Shown: positions 50,026 to 59,785 of the stretch, one piece after another
Layout: each line of letters opens with the position of its first letter
How positions within the stretch are numbered: the stretch's first letter is position 1
NCBI RefSeq assembly: GCF_009908295.1
Contig: NZ_JAAALO010000002.1
Location: forward strand, 161,490 to 225,489
Source: Micromonospora rubida
GTDB taxonomy: Bacteria > Actinomycetota > Actinomycetes > Mycobacteriales > Micromonosporaceae
DNA length: 64,000 nucleotides
Reading direction: 5' to 3'
Translations under genes and position numbers: made by a program
The notes under the pieces: generated by a model
Told to the model about the DNA's origin: nothing
Seen by the model: only the letters and a program-made list of their open reading frames with translations
Database searches by the model: none

Positions 50026-51789
50026 TCAGAGCGCCGGGTAGGCGTTCTGCATGAGCTGGGCGAACTGTGCCGAGAACCAGGCGCCCGAGATCGGGGCGTC
50101 CGGCAGGGCGCCGCTCATGCTGTTGCCGTTGCGGGCGTTACCGGTGTAGGTCGGGTCGCACATCCGGTCGAAGCCCTTGCCCTCGTTGTTCGGGATCTCC
50201 TTGCTGGAGCCGTCCGACTCGCCCGGGGGCTTCACCCAGACGTAGGCGTCGATGCCGGACTCCGGGGCGGCCTTCGGACGCTCGCCGAGGCCCGCACCGG
50301 ACTGGTTGCACCAGTTGCCGGCGTGGATCCGCCGGTCGACCCGGCCGCCGTTGACGTAGGTGTCGACGCTGGTCAGCGCGCCCGGGCCGGTGGGCCGGGC
50401 GGTGCCGCCCCAGCCGTTGCGGGAGGTGTCGATCAGCATGCCGATGTTGCTGTTGAAGCCGACCGAGACCAGCTTGGTACGGAACGCCTGGGCGAACGAG
50501 AGCTCGTCGGTGTAGAAGTTCCAGTCGATCCACTTCGACTGGCGAACGGACGTTCCGTTCACGTTGTCGGTGATCTTGACGTACGGCTCACGCAGCGCCG
50601 AGTAGTTGGCCGTGTTGACGATGAAGCCGTGCACGTTGTTGACGGTGCTGCCCGAGGCGACGGCGGCGGCCTTGAGCTGGTCGGCAGTCGGGCCGAAGTT
50701 GCTGTCCCAGCCGATCCAGCCGTGGTGCGCGGCGTCGATGTAGTTGTAAACGTTGCCGAGCGCGCCCAGCCTCGCCAGGGCGTACCCGACGCCGTTGACG
50801 TAGGCGCCGTTGGCCTTGACGGTGTCGCACATGGCCGTACCGCCGGGCTGGCCGGAGGTGTTCGTCACCAGGTTCGGCAGCGAGTCGATCTCGATGATGT
50901 TGATGATCCGGAGGCTGGCGTACTTCGCGTCGCTCTGGATCGCGGCGATCGGGTCGATGTACTCGGCCTTGTACCGGGGCAGGTCGTTCGGGCCCAGCTC
51001 ACCGTTGGAGGCGAGCGCGGCGCAGTCCCGGCCGGGCAGGTTGTAGACCACGAACTGGATGTACTTGGCACCCTGCTTCAGCGCCTCGTCCAGGTGGGCA
51101 CGGACGCCCATCGCCCCGTTGGAGCTGCTGTCCGGCGTGCCGTTGATCGCGGCGATCCGGTCGATCCAGACGGCGGTCGGGTTGTTGGACACCCGGTTGC
51201 CGCCGGCCACCGACTCGGCCTTGGCCTTCCACTCGGGATTCACGTACCCCTTGGCGTTCAGGTAGGGGTTGTCCACCTTCTCCCCCGGCGGGGTCGTCGG
51301 CGGGGGCGTGGTCGGGGGCGGGGTCGTCGGCGGGGGCGTGGTGGGCGGCGTCGTCGGGGTGCTGCCGTTGCAGACCACGCCGTTCAGGGTGAACGAGGTG
51401 GGCTTCGGGTTGCTGCCGCTCCACGCGCCGTTGAAGCCGATGCTCACGCTGCCGCCGCTGGCGATCGAGCCGTTGTACGACTCGTTCGCGGCGGTCACGT
51501 TCTGCCCGGACTGGCTCCACTTGGCCGACCAGCCCTGCTGCACCCGCTGGCTGCTGTTCGGGAAGGTGAACCCGAGGTTCCAGGAGCTGACCGCGTCACC
51601 CAGGTTCTTGATGGTGACGTTGCCGGTCATGCCGCCGGGCCAGTCGTTGGTGGTGTAGTCGATGCTGCACTGGGTCGCGGCCTGGGCCGCGGTGACCGGG
51701 AGGGCCACCAGGCCGCCGGCGACCAGGACACCCGCACCGGACAGTGCGAGCGCCCGGCGGTGGCCGGACAGTCTCTTCCTCATACTCAT
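50026..51789 (-). CDS. Secreted GH6 cellulase with N-terminal CBM2
   Basis: The 587-residue enzyme has a signal peptide (about 1-36, ending TAAQA), a cellulose-binding CBM2 (about 38-140, with TNDWPGGMTGNVTIKN and WNLGFTFPN), a Pro/Thr linker of TTPPP repeats (about 142-165), and a GH6 domain. The latter shows VVYNLPGRDCAALASNGE, with the Asp of the active-site loop, and WCNQSGAGLGERP near the end. It is an endoglucanase or cellobiohydrolase. AAGGAGAT lies nine bases before ATG 51789. A CebR-like box about 250 bp upstream suggests induction by cellobiose. Confidence 0.95.
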   Translation of the reverse strand: MSMRKRLSGHRRALALSGAGVLVAGGLVALPVTAAQAATQCSIDYTTNDWPGGMTGNVTIKNLGDAVSSWNLGFTFPNSSQRVQQGWSAKWSQSGQNVTAANESYNGSIASGGSVSIGFNGAWSGSNPKPTSFTLNGVVCNGSTPTTPPTTPPPTTPPPTTPPPTTPPGEKVDNPYLNAKGYVNPEWKAKAESVAGGNRVSNNPTAVWIDRIAAINGTPDSSSNGAMGVRAHLDEALKQGAKYIQFVVYNLPGRDCAALASNGELGPNDLPRYKAEYIDPIAAIQSDAKYASLRIINIIEIDSLPNLVTNTSGQPGGTAMCDTVKANGAYVNGVGYALARLGALGNVYNYIDAAHHGWIGWDSNFGPTADQLKAAAVASGSTVNNVHGFIVNTANYSALREPYVKITDNVNGTSVRQSKWIDWNFYTDELSFAQAFRTKLVSVGFNSNIGMLIDTSRNGWGGTARPTGPGALTSVDTYVNGGRVDRRIHAGNWCNQSGAGLGERPKAAPESGIDAYVWVKPPGESDGSSKEIPNNEGKGFDRMCDPTYTGNARNGNSMSGALPDAPISGAWFSAQFAQLMQNAYPAL

Positions 51790-52373
51790 GCCACAGATCT
51801 CCTTGGGCGAGACCGGACTCGCGGCCCGGCGGAACGGCGCCCGACGTCCGGCAGGGACGATCGGCGGCGCCACGGGGGATTTCGGGATGCCCGACCCGGA
51901 CGGGCGATTTTGGTGGTGGTACCCGCCCGGCACGAGAAACGGCCGGTCGGATCGGCGGACGGCGTCCGGTGGAACCGGTGCCCTCGACGTCTGCCTTGCG
52001 CGGTGTGGCTCCCCGTACCGCGTGGGGAAATTCTTGCATGGGAGCGCTTCCATGGCAATGGTTCGATGCTTGTTCGACTCGCCGAACAGGACGTCCGGAG
52101 CGGTACGGCGTGACAACACCGCTGGAGACAGCCCGGGACGAGGCACCCCCGTCCCCCGAAAGAGTGCGGCCCACGCAGCCGGGCCACAACCCTCCCCGGG
52201 GGCGGCAACGCCCGACGAAAGCCGATGAAGTGCGCTTACCGCCTCATCCACTCGAAGACCAGGAAACTGTAAAACACGAATCTTTCCCCCTATAGCTCGC
52301 GAATCGGTCTAACGTCTTGAGTAGCTCGGCTGACGCCGGGCTCAGGACGAACAGGGATGGAGTGACGCAGGTC
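51790..52373. other. 584-bp divergent regulatory region between cellulase and surface protein
   Basis: It holds the CebR-like box at 52039-52052 and upstream DNA of both divergent genes. From about 52255 to 52320 GC content falls (gaaactgtaaaacacgaatc and following), typical of promoter DNA for the rightward gene. Open frames across it lack coding character. Confidence 0.5.
52039..52052. promoter_or_regulatory. CebR-like operator upstream of the cellulase
   Basis: TGGGAGCGCTTCCA differs at one base from the palindrome TGGGAGCGCTCCCA known as the binding site of the LacI-family cellobiose sensor CebR in Streptomyces and Thermobifida. It lies upstream of the GH6 cellulase gene on the side expected for its promoter. 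No cebR gene is in the window. Confidence 0.85.
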
Positions 52374-53630
52374 ATGGCAAACAAGATGCTCGGGAAGGTC
52401 GTTGCGGGTGCCGCCCTCGGGGGGGCCTCCCTGCTGGTGTTCACGCCGGGGATCGCGTTCGCGGACGGCCACCAGGACGGCGAGTCCCGCGACGGCAAGG
52501 TCTACGCCAAGCCGCACATCGTCAGGGCGGGCGACAAGGTCCAGCTCCTGGAGGTCTGCTCGGAGCGGCAGGAGCACGCCTTCGTCTGGTCCGAGGTCAC
52601 CGGCAAGGTCAAGCTGCGCCCGGCCGAGGACCACCGCGGCCAGCGTGGCGAGGACAGGGACTCCGAGTCCGAGGAGCACGGCAAGGACGAGGGCAAGCCC
52701 GGCGATGAGCACGGCAAGCCCGGCGATGAGCAGGGCAAGGACGACGGCAAGGACGACGGCAAGGACAACGGCAAGCCGGGCGAGGACCACGGCAAGGACG
52801 ACGGCAAGGACAACGGCAAGCCCGGCGGAGAGCACGGCAAGCCCGGCGACGAGCAGGGCAAGGACGACGGCAAGCCCGGCGACGAGCAGGGCAAGCCCGG
52901 CGAGGACCACGGCAAGCCCGGCGGAGAGCAGGGCAAGGACAACGGCAAGCCCGGCGAGGAGTCGGGTGGCAAGGGCGGCGGCGCTGCCGACACGTCCGGC
53001 GAGGAGGACTGGGGCGGCTACGAGCACGGCCAGAAGGCTGAGAAGGACCACGGCAAGGAGTCCGGCAAGGAGTCCGGCAAGAACCGGTCCGACGAGGGCT
53101 CCGGCTGGGGCCGGGACAAGGAGTCGGGCCGCGGCGAGGACTCCGGCTACGGCAAGGACTCGGGACGCGGCGAAGACTCCGAGTACGGCAAGAACTCGGG
53201 ACGCGGCGAGAACTCCGAGTACGGCAAGAACTCGGGACGCGGCGAAGACTCCGAGTACGGCAACAACTCGGGACGCGGCGAAGACTCCGGCTACGGCAAG
53301 AACTCGGGACGCGGCGAGAACTCCGAGTACGGCAAGAACTCGGGGCGCGGCGAGGACGAGCGGTCCTGGGAGCACAAGAAGGACTTCGTCTACTACGGCG
53401 AGGCCGAGGTCTCCGAGGACGCCGAGCCGGGCCGCCACAAGCTCCACGGCTCCTGCGGCGAGGGCGAGCTGGTCGTGCTCCCGCGCGGCCACGTCGACGG
53501 CGGTGACGGCGGCGCGACCACCGGCACCAACCGTGGGATGGCCACCACCGGGGCGGGCATGGTGGGCGCCGCGGCGCTCGGCGGCATCGTGCTGATGCGG
53601 CGGCGTCGGGTCAATGGGTCCCTCGTCTGA
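52374..53630 (+). CDS. Surface-anchored acidic repeat protein with sortase signal
   Basis: The 418-residue protein has a signal peptide (about 1-32, ending IAFA), a short ordered N-domain (VYAKPHIVRAGDKVQLLEVC, with a Cys), a Gly/Lys/Asp/Pro repeat zone (about residues 100-205), and six copies of a 12-residue SGRGEDSEYGKN repeat (about 251-325). A second ordered segment follows, ending with a Cys (HGSCGEGELVVLP). The C-terminus is a sorting signal: MATTG, a hydrophobic helix and RRRR. A class F sortase gene starts right after it. The ATG at 52374 is the first in frame before the signal peptide. Confidence 0.88.
   Translation: MANKMLGKVVAGAALGGASLLVFTPGIAFADGHQDGESRDGKVYAKPHIVRAGDKVQLLEVCSERQEHAFVWSEVTGKVKLRPAEDHRGQRGEDRDSESEEHGKDEGKPGDEHGKPGDEQGKDDGKDDGKDNGKPGEDHGKDDGKDNGKPGGEHGKPGDEQGKDDGKPGDEQGKPGEDHGKPGGEQGKDNGKPGEESGGKGGGAADTSGEEDWGGYEHGQKAEKDHGKESGKESGKNRSDEGSGWGRDKESGRGEDSGYGKDSGRGEDSEYGKNSGRGENSEYGKNSGRGEDSEYGNNSGRGEDSGYGKNSGRGENSEYGKNSGRGEDERSWEHKKDFVYYGEAEVSEDAEPGRHKLHGSCGEGELVVLPRGHVDGGDGGATTGTNRGMATTGAGMVGAAALGGIVLMRRRRVNGSLV
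52680..52965. repeat. Short codon-level tandem repeats (GKPGDE/GKDDGKD) in the surface protein gene
   Basis: Irregular 9- to 18-bp repeats of ggcaagcccggcgatgag and ggcaaggacgacggcaag encode a highly charged, Gly-rich segment. The repeats interleave rather than forming one clean array, suggesting repeated slippage. Confidence 0.85.
53124..53350. repeat. 36-bp tandem repeats encoding SGRGEDSEYGKN
   Basis: Six units begin at 53124, 53160, 53196, 53232, 53268 and 53304, with a partial seventh. Each codes for 12 residues, with small changes (ED/EN, GY/EY, KD/KN/NN). Near-identity of units shows recent expansion. Confidence 0.92.
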
Positions 53631-53631
53631 C

Positions 53632-54357
53632 GTGACGACGACCCCGGCCGGCGGCCGCCACGGGAGACCGTGGCGTGCCGCCGGTGCGGCCGTCGTCGTC
53701 ACGCTCGCGATGGTCGGTGCCGGCCTGGTGGGCGCCTCGCTGCGCGGCACCGACCCCGCGCCCCGCCCGCCTCAGCCGCTGTCCCAGGCCAGCACGGACG
53801 TCCGCACCACCGCCGGGCCCGGCGGGAACGGCGTCGACCAGGAGCCCACCGACCCCGACACCGGGCCGGCCGGCGAGGGACAGCCGGCGGCCGGGCTGGG
53901 CCGGGCCACACCGACCACCATCGCCATCCCCCGGATCGGGGTCGACGCCCCGATCATGACGCTGGGCACCAACCCCGACGGCACCGTCCAGGTCCCACCG
54001 CTGGAGCAGGCCCTGAGCGCGGGCTGGTACTCCCCGGGGCCGAGCCCCGGCGAGACCGGCAACGCGGTGATCGTCGGGCACGTCGACTCGGCGAAGGTCG
54101 GCGGTCCCGCCGTCTTCTTCTCACTCGGCGCGCTCCAGCCGGGTGACGCCATCACGGTGTCGCGGGACGACGGCAGCCAGGGCACCTTCACCGTCGACGA
54201 GGTGAAGGCGTACCCGAAGAAGGCCTTTCCCACCGAGCTGGTGTACGGCCCGAACGACCGGGTCGGCCTGCGGGTCGTCACCTGCGGCGGGCAGTTCGAC
54301 AAGAACGCGGGCAGCTACCTGGACAACGTCGTCGTCTTCGCGACGATGACCGGCTGA
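53632..54357 (+). CDS. Class F sortase
   Basis: The 241-residue protein has a membrane anchor (about residues 15-40), a Pro/Gly-rich stalk, and a sortase beta-barrel (about 90-240) with the catalytic His in NAVIVGHVDSAKVGG, the Cys in LRVVTCGGQFDK, and the basic residue expected further on. Class F sortases are the actinobacterial type usually paired with one substrate. GTG 53632, one base after the surface protein stop, is used; an in-frame ATG at 53614 would overlap that gene. The adjoining MATTG-ending protein is the likely substrate. Confidence 0.93.
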   Translation: MTTTPAGGRHGRPWRAAGAAVVVTLAMVGAGLVGASLRGTDPAPRPPQPLSQASTDVRTTAGPGGNGVDQEPTDPDTGPAGEGQPAAGLGRATPTTIAIPRIGVDAPIMTLGTNPDGTVQVPPLEQALSAGWYSPGPSPGETGNAVIVGHVDSAKVGGPAVFFSLGALQPGDAITVSRDDGSQGTFTVDEVKAYPKKAFPTELVYGPNDRVGLRVVTCGGQFDKNAGSYLDNVVVFATMTG

Positions 54358-54385
54358 GAGGTGGGGACGGGCGGCCCCCGTAACG

Positions 54386-54422
54386 CGCCACGGCCGGTCG
54401 GGGACACCGACCGGCCGTGGCG
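54386..54422. terminator. Terminator between sortase and glutamate dehydrogenase
   Basis: A 16-bp perfect stem (54386-54401 with 54407-54422) around a GACAC-like loop lies between two convergent genes, 29 bp past the sortase stop and 14 bp past the glutamate dehydrogenase stop on the other strand. Confidence 0.85.
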
Positions 54423-54435
54423 TACTCCAGGCGAC

Positions 54436-57400
54436 TCAGGCCGCCGAGGTCCGCACCAGGGTACGGATCTGACGCAGCAGCACCGACAGGGCGGCGAGAT
54501 CCGCCCGGGACTCGTCGAACTCCCCCATCGCCCGCTGGGCGCGGTGGATCGAGGTGGCGTTCGACTGCTCCCACTGCAACACCCGCTCCAGCGGCGGCAG
54601 GTTGTTCGGGGTGGAGCCGAGGACCTCCGCGGTGAGCGCGGCCAGCGCGGCGTACAGGTCGTAGCGCAGCGCCATCCGGGCCAGCGTCTGCCAGCGGTCC
54701 TCCCGTGGCAGCAGGGAGATCTTCGACAGCAGGGAGTCGACCCGGAACCGGTCGGACAGGACGAAGTAGACCGAGGCCACCTCGCCGACGTCCCGACCGG
54801 TGCTCGTCGAGGTCTCCACCACGTCGAGCAGCCCGAAGCTGTACATCAGCCGGGTCGCCTGCTCGGCCAGGCCGCGCGGCAGCCCTCGGGAGGTCATCTC
54901 GTCGATGTGCTCGGCGATGGCCTCCCGCTCGCTGCCGTAGAAGAGGTTCTCCAGGCCGGGCAGCAGCCGGGCCACCCCGTCGCGCAGCCGGGCGGTCTCG
55001 GCCGGCACGTCGATCGGCGAGCGCCGGTTCGTGACCAGCCAGCGCACCGCCCGGTCGAGCAGCCGCCGGGTGTCCAGGTAGACGGCGGTCTGCAACTCGG
55101 GGTCGACCTTGCTGTCGAGCGCCTCGACGGCGTCCCACAGCTCGCGCAGCCCGAACACCTCGCGGACCACCACGTACGCCCGGATCACGTCCGCCGCGGA
55201 CGCCGCGGTCTCCTCGACCACCCGGAACACGAACGAGATGCCGCCCCGGTTGATCGCCTCGTTCACCAGCACGGTCGTCACGATGTCCCGGCGCAGCCGG
55301 TGCTGGCCCATCCGGTCGGCGAACCGCTCCCGCATCGGGGTCGGGAAGTAGTTGACCAGCACCTCGGTCGTCCACTCCTCGTCGGCGAGGCCCTCGGCGA
55401 GGATCTCCCGTTCCAGCACGATCTTCACGTACGCCAGCAGCACCGCGAACTCCGGCGCGGTCAGCCCGGACTCTGTGCGCACCGCCAGTTCCTCGTCCGG
55501 CGGCAGCCCCTCCAGCGCCCGGTCCAGCGCCCCCGAGCGCTCCAGCTCGCCGATCATCCGGCGGTGCACCGGCAGCAGCGAGGCGGCCTGGGCCTGCGAG
55601 TTGTTGATCGCCCGGGCCTGGTCGTAGTTGTCCCGCAGCACCAGCTCGCCGACCTCTTCGGTCATCCCGGCCAGCAGTTCGTCGCGCTCGGGCCGGGTCA
55701 GCGCCTCGTCGGCGACCGCCGTGTTGAGCAGGATCTTGATGTTCACCTCGTGGTCGGAGCAGTCCACCCCGGCCGCGTTGTCGATGAAGTCGGTGTAGAT
55801 CCGCCCGCCCGCCCGGGCGTACTCGATCCGCCCGAGCTGGGTGCAACCGAGGTTGCCGCCCTCGCCGACCACCCGGCAGCGCAACGCCTTGCCGTCCACC
55901 CGGATCGCGTCGTTGGACTTGTCGCCCACCTCCGCGTTGGTCTGGCTGGACGCCTTGATGTACGTGCCGATGCCGCCGTTCCAGAACAGGTCCACCGGCG
56001 CGGTGAGGATCGCCTTCATCAGCTCCTGCGGGGAGAGCTGGCTGACGTCGTCGTCCAGCCCGAGGGCCACCCGGACCTGCGGCGAGATCGGCACCGACTT
56101 CGCCGCGCGCGGGTACACCCCGCCCCCCTCGGAGATCAGCGACCGGTCGTAGTCCTCCCAGGACGACCGGGGCTGGTCGAACAGCCGCTTGCGCTCGGCG
56201 TACGAGGAGGCGGCGTCCGGGTCCGGGTCGAGGAAGAGGTGCCGGTGGTCGAACGCGGCCACCAGCCGGATGTGCTCGGACAGCAGCATCCCGTTGCCGA
56301 ACACGTCGCCGGACATGTCGCCGACGCCGACCACCGTGAAGTCCTGGGTCTGGGTGTCGTGCCCCAGCTCCCGGAAGTGCCGCTTCACCGACTCCCAGGC
56401 GCCCCGGGCGGTGATGCCCATCTTCTTGTGGTCGTAGCCGGCCGAGCCGCCCGAGGCGAACGCGTCGCCGAGCCAGAAGTTGTGCGCCGCCGAGATCTCG
56501 TTGGCGATGTCGGAGAACGTGGCCGTGCCCTTGTCCGCCGCCACCACCAGGTACGGGTCGTCGCCGTCGTGGCGGACCACGTCGTCGGGCGGCACGATCT
56601 CGCCGGCGGCGATGTTGTCGGTGATGTCGAGCATCGCGCCGACGAACTCCTTGTAACAGGCGACCGCCTCGTCCCGGTCCCCCGGCTTCTGCTTGAGCAC
56701 GAAGCCGCCCTTGGCGCCCACCGGCACGATCACGGCGTTCTTCACCATCTGCGCCTTGACCAGGCCCAGCACCTCGGTCCGGAAATCCTCCCGCCGGTCG
56801 GACCAGCGCAGCCCGCCCCGGGCCACCGGCCCGTACCGCAGGTGCACGCCCTCGAACCGGGGCGAGTAGACGAAGATCTCGAACTTCGGCCGTGGGGCCG
56901 GCAGGTCCGGGATGGCCTGCGGGTCCAGCTTGAACGCCACGTACGCCTTCGGCCGCCCGCCGACCGGCTTCTGGTAGAAGCTGGTGCGCAGGGTGGCCTG
57001 GATCAGCGTCAGGTACGACCGCAGGATCCGGTCCTGGTCGAGGCTGATCACGTCGTCCAGCGCGGCGTCGATCTCCTTCACCAGCTCGCCGCTGCGCCCG
57101 TGGCGCTGCTCGGCGGTCGACTCCCCGGGCGCGAAGCGGACCTCGAAGAGCTCCACCAGCAGCGCGGTGATCCGCGGGTACGCGATGAAGGTCTGCTCCA
57201 TGTACTCCTGGGAGAAGACCGTCCCGGTCTGCCGCAGGTACTTCGCGTACGCCCGCAGCACCACCACCTGTCGCCAGGTGAGCCCGCCGCGCAGCACCAG
57301 CTCGTTGAAGCCGTCGACCTCGGCCTCGCCCCGCCACGCCGCCGCGAAGGCGTTCTCCACGTGCGGGCGCACCTCGGCCAGCTCCTGGTGGCCCTCGGGC

Positions 57401-59496
57401 AGCCGCAGGCCGAAGTCGTACAGGTAGACCCGGCCGTCGATCCGGTCCACCTCGTACGGGTGCTCGTCGACCACCCCGACGCCGAGGGAGTGCAGCACCG
57501 GCAGCACCGCGGACAGCATCATCGGCTCGCCGTACCGGTAGACCTTGAACCGGACGTCCATCTTCTCGTCGGCGTCCGCCGGGCGACCGGCGCCGTTCAC
57601 GCGCGGCGAGAGCTGCTTGCGGAACAGGTGCATCTCAAGCTGGCCGGGCTCCTCCAGCAGCTCCAGCTTCGCCAGGTCCTTCATCGCCTCGTACGGCGTG
57701 TGCCCGTCCTTGTAGCCCTCCGGGAAGGCGTCGGCGTACCGGCTGAACAGGTGTTTCGCCTGCTCGTCGCCGAGCTTGCGCTCCAACACCAGCCGGTAGT
57801 CGTCGTCCCACAGCCGGGTGGCGTCGGCCAACTCCTCGGCGAGCAGGTCCGCGTCGATGTCCCCCGGCGGACGGGCCGGATCGGTGCGGACGATGAAGTG
57901 CACCCGGGCCAGCATCGACTCGGTGACCCGGGTGGTGTAGTCCACCCCGACGCCGTTCAGCTCGCGCAGCAGGATGTCCTGCATGCGCAGCCGGTTCTGC
58001 GTGGTGAACCGGTCCCGGGGCAGGTAGATCAGGCAGGAGATGAACCGCCCGTACGCGTCCCGCCGCAGGAAGACCCGAAGCTGCCGGCGGCCGGCCATGC
58101 GCAGCACGCCGATCACCGCGTGGTACAGGTCCTCCGTCTTGATCTGGAACAACTCGTCGCGCGGGTACGTCTCCAGGATCTGGAGCAGGTCCTTACCCGA
58201 GTGGCTGCGCCGGCTCAGGCCGGAGCGGTCCATCACCTCGGCCACCTTGCGGCGAACCACCGGCAGCTCCCGGACGCTCGTCCGGTACGCCGCCGTGGAG
58301 AACAGCCCCAGGAAGCGCCGTTCGCCGATCACCTGACCGGCCTCGTCGAAGATCTTGAAGCCGATGTAGTCCAGGTACGCCGAACGGTGCACGGTGGCCC
58401 GGGAGTTCGCCTTGGTGATGATCAGCAGGCGCTTCTCCAGCGCCTTCTCGTGCGCCTCGGACGTCATCGAGGACAGCGCCCGCGCCTCCGGGGAGTCCGA
58501 GCGCAGGATGCCCAGGCCGGTGCCGAGCACCGCCTCCACCGCCGAGCCCTCGCCGCCCGGGGTGTCCACCAGCCGGTACTCGCGGTAGCCGAGGAAGGTG
58601 AAGTGGTCGTGGGCCAGCCAGCGCAGCAGCTCCACCGAGTCGGTGATGTCCTTCTCCGGCACCGGCGGGCGGTTGTCGGCGGTCCGGGCGGCGGCCAGCT
58701 CGTCGGCCAGGGCCAGGGCGCGCTGGCGCATCTTCGGCCAGTCCTCGACCGCCTCCCGCACGTCGGTCAGCACCCGTTGCAGCTCGCGGCGCAGCTTCTC
58801 CCGCTCGCCCGCGTCGCGGACCGGGTCGATCTCGATCCGCATCCAGCTCTCGACCAGGTCCCCGGCGATCGCGTCGTCGGGCTCCACGTCCGCGGAGACC
58901 TCGGTCAGCCGGCCCAGCGGCTCCCGGCGCACCACCACCAGCGGGTGCACCAGCAGGTGCACGTCGAGGTGGTGGGCGTTGAGCAGGGCGGTCACCGAGT
59001 CGACCAGGAACGGCATGTCGTCGGTGACGATCTCGATCACCGTGTGGTGCTGGTCGGCGTCCGGTTCGTGGATGCGCAGCTTCAACTCGCCCGGCACCCG
59101 CTGCTGGGCGAGATCCCAGTGCGCCCGGGCCGCGTCGAGCATCTCCTCGGCCGTGAACCCGATCAGTTCCTCGTCCGGGGCGAACCGCCAGAAGCGCCCG
59201 ACCAGTGTCGCCGCGTCATGGTCGTCGCCGGCGAGTGTGACCGCCTGGGCGACCAGTCGTTCCGCGTTCGGCACCGGCTCGTCGAGCTCGGCGTCCTCCA
59301 CGTCGTCGGTCAGCACCTCCACGGGCAGCCCGAGATCGTGGATGGTGTCGATACTCGAACCGGTCATCCCGGTAACTCCTGTGTCGAGCCGGCCGGAGCC
59401 GTCCCCGTCGGTCGCCGAATCGAAGCTGTCGTCGTCCCGGCCGGTGTCATCCTGCCGGAGGTCGGGTCCCGGTTTGATCGCCGGACGCCGGTCCAT
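54436..59496 (-). CDS. NAD-dependent glutamate dehydrogenase, large (L_180-type)
   Basis: The 1686-residue protein belongs to the giant NAD-GDH class of Streptomyces and Mycobacterium, which oxidises glutamate to 2-oxoglutarate. It has long N-terminal ACT-like and regulatory regions, then a catalytic domain in the middle (VYSPRFEGVHLRYGPVARGGLRWSDR, VPVGAKGGFVLK, VVGVGDMSGDVFGNGMLLS) and a helical C-terminal third. In mycobacteria GarA inhibits this enzyme; no garA is adjacent. ATG 59496 is chosen as GAGGGGAG lies eight bases upstream; a GTG three codons earlier is less well placed. Confidence 0.97.
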   Translation of the reverse strand: MDRRPAIKPGPDLRQDDTGRDDDSFDSATDGDGSGRLDTGVTGMTGSSIDTIHDLGLPVEVLTDDVEDAELDEPVPNAERLVAQAVTLAGDDHDAATLVGRFWRFAPDEELIGFTAEEMLDAARAHWDLAQQRVPGELKLRIHEPDADQHHTVIEIVTDDMPFLVDSVTALLNAHHLDVHLLVHPLVVVRREPLGRLTEVSADVEPDDAIAGDLVESWMRIEIDPVRDAGEREKLRRELQRVLTDVREAVEDWPKMRQRALALADELAAARTADNRPPVPEKDITDSVELLRWLAHDHFTFLGYREYRLVDTPGGEGSAVEAVLGTGLGILRSDSPEARALSSMTSEAHEKALEKRLLIITKANSRATVHRSAYLDYIGFKIFDEAGQVIGERRFLGLFSTAAYRTSVRELPVVRRKVAEVMDRSGLSRRSHSGKDLLQILETYPRDELFQIKTEDLYHAVIGVLRMAGRRQLRVFLRRDAYGRFISCLIYLPRDRFTTQNRLRMQDILLRELNGVGVDYTTRVTESMLARVHFIVRTDPARPPGDIDADLLAEELADATRLWDDDYRLVLERKLGDEQAKHLFSRYADAFPEGYKDGHTPYEAMKDLAKLELLEEPGQLEMHLFRKQLSPRVNGAGRPADADEKMDVRFKVYRYGEPMMLSAVLPVLHSLGVGVVDEHPYEVDRIDGRVYLYDFGLRLPEGHQELAEVRPHVENAFAAAWRGEAEVDGFNELVLRGGLTWRQVVVLRAYAKYLRQTGTVFSQEYMEQTFIAYPRITALLVELFEVRFAPGESTAEQRHGRSGELVKEIDAALDDVISLDQDRILRSYLTLIQATLRTSFYQKPVGGRPKAYVAFKLDPQAIPDLPAPRPKFEIFVYSPRFEGVHLRYGPVARGGLRWSDRREDFRTEVLGLVKAQMVKNAVIVPVGAKGGFVLKQKPGDRDEAVACYKEFVGAMLDITDNIAAGEIVPPDDVVRHDGDDPYLVVAADKGTATFSDIANEISAAHNFWLGDAFASGGSAGYDHKKMGITARGAWESVKRHFRELGHDTQTQDFTVVGVGDMSGDVFGNGMLLSEHIRLVAAFDHRHLFLDPDPDAASSYAERKRLFDQPRSSWEDYDRSLISEGGGVYPRAAKSVPISPQVRVALGLDDDVSQLSPQELMKAILTAPVDLFWNGGIGTYIKASSQTNAEVGDKSNDAIRVDGKALRCRVVGEGGNLGCTQLGRIEYARAGGRIYTDFIDNAAGVDCSDHEVNIKILLNTAVADEALTRPERDELLAGMTEEVGELVLRDNYDQARAINNSQAQAASLLPVHRRMIGELERSGALDRALEGLPPDEELAVRTESGLTAPEFAVLLAYVKIVLEREILAEGLADEEWTTEVLVNYFPTPMRERFADRMGQHRLRRDIVTTVLVNEAINRGGISFVFRVVEETAASAADVIRAYVVVREVFGLRELWDAVEALDSKVDPELQTAVYLDTRRLLDRAVRWLVTNRRSPIDVPAETARLRDGVARLLPGLENLFYGSEREAIAEHIDEMTSRGLPRGLAEQATRLMYSFGLLDVVETSTSTGRDVGEVASVYFVLSDRFRVDSLLSKISLLPREDRWQTLARMALRYDLYAALAALTAEVLGSTPNNLPPLERVLQWEQSNATSIHRAQRAMGEFDESRADLAALSVLLRQIRTLVRTSAA

Positions 59497-59785
59497 CGGT
59501 GCCACTCCCCTCGACCCACCGCGTTGTGGGTCACTCTGCCGCCCAGCCTAGGCCCTGCCCGTCCGTGCCTTCGTCGGCGGACCACCGGCCGGACGTCCGG
59601 TTCGGGACTCTGTCCTTTCACCCGTTGCAGACATGTGGTCGGCCGGCTGGGGAGTACCCCGGTCGGGATGTTCATCACACCTTCGCGGGGCCTCTTTCCG
59701 CACGTGGCGGGCCAGGCGGGGCAGTGTGCCAGGCGGGGCCGTACTACCGTGGCGGGAGCCCGACGAGATCCGGAAGGACGGCTCC

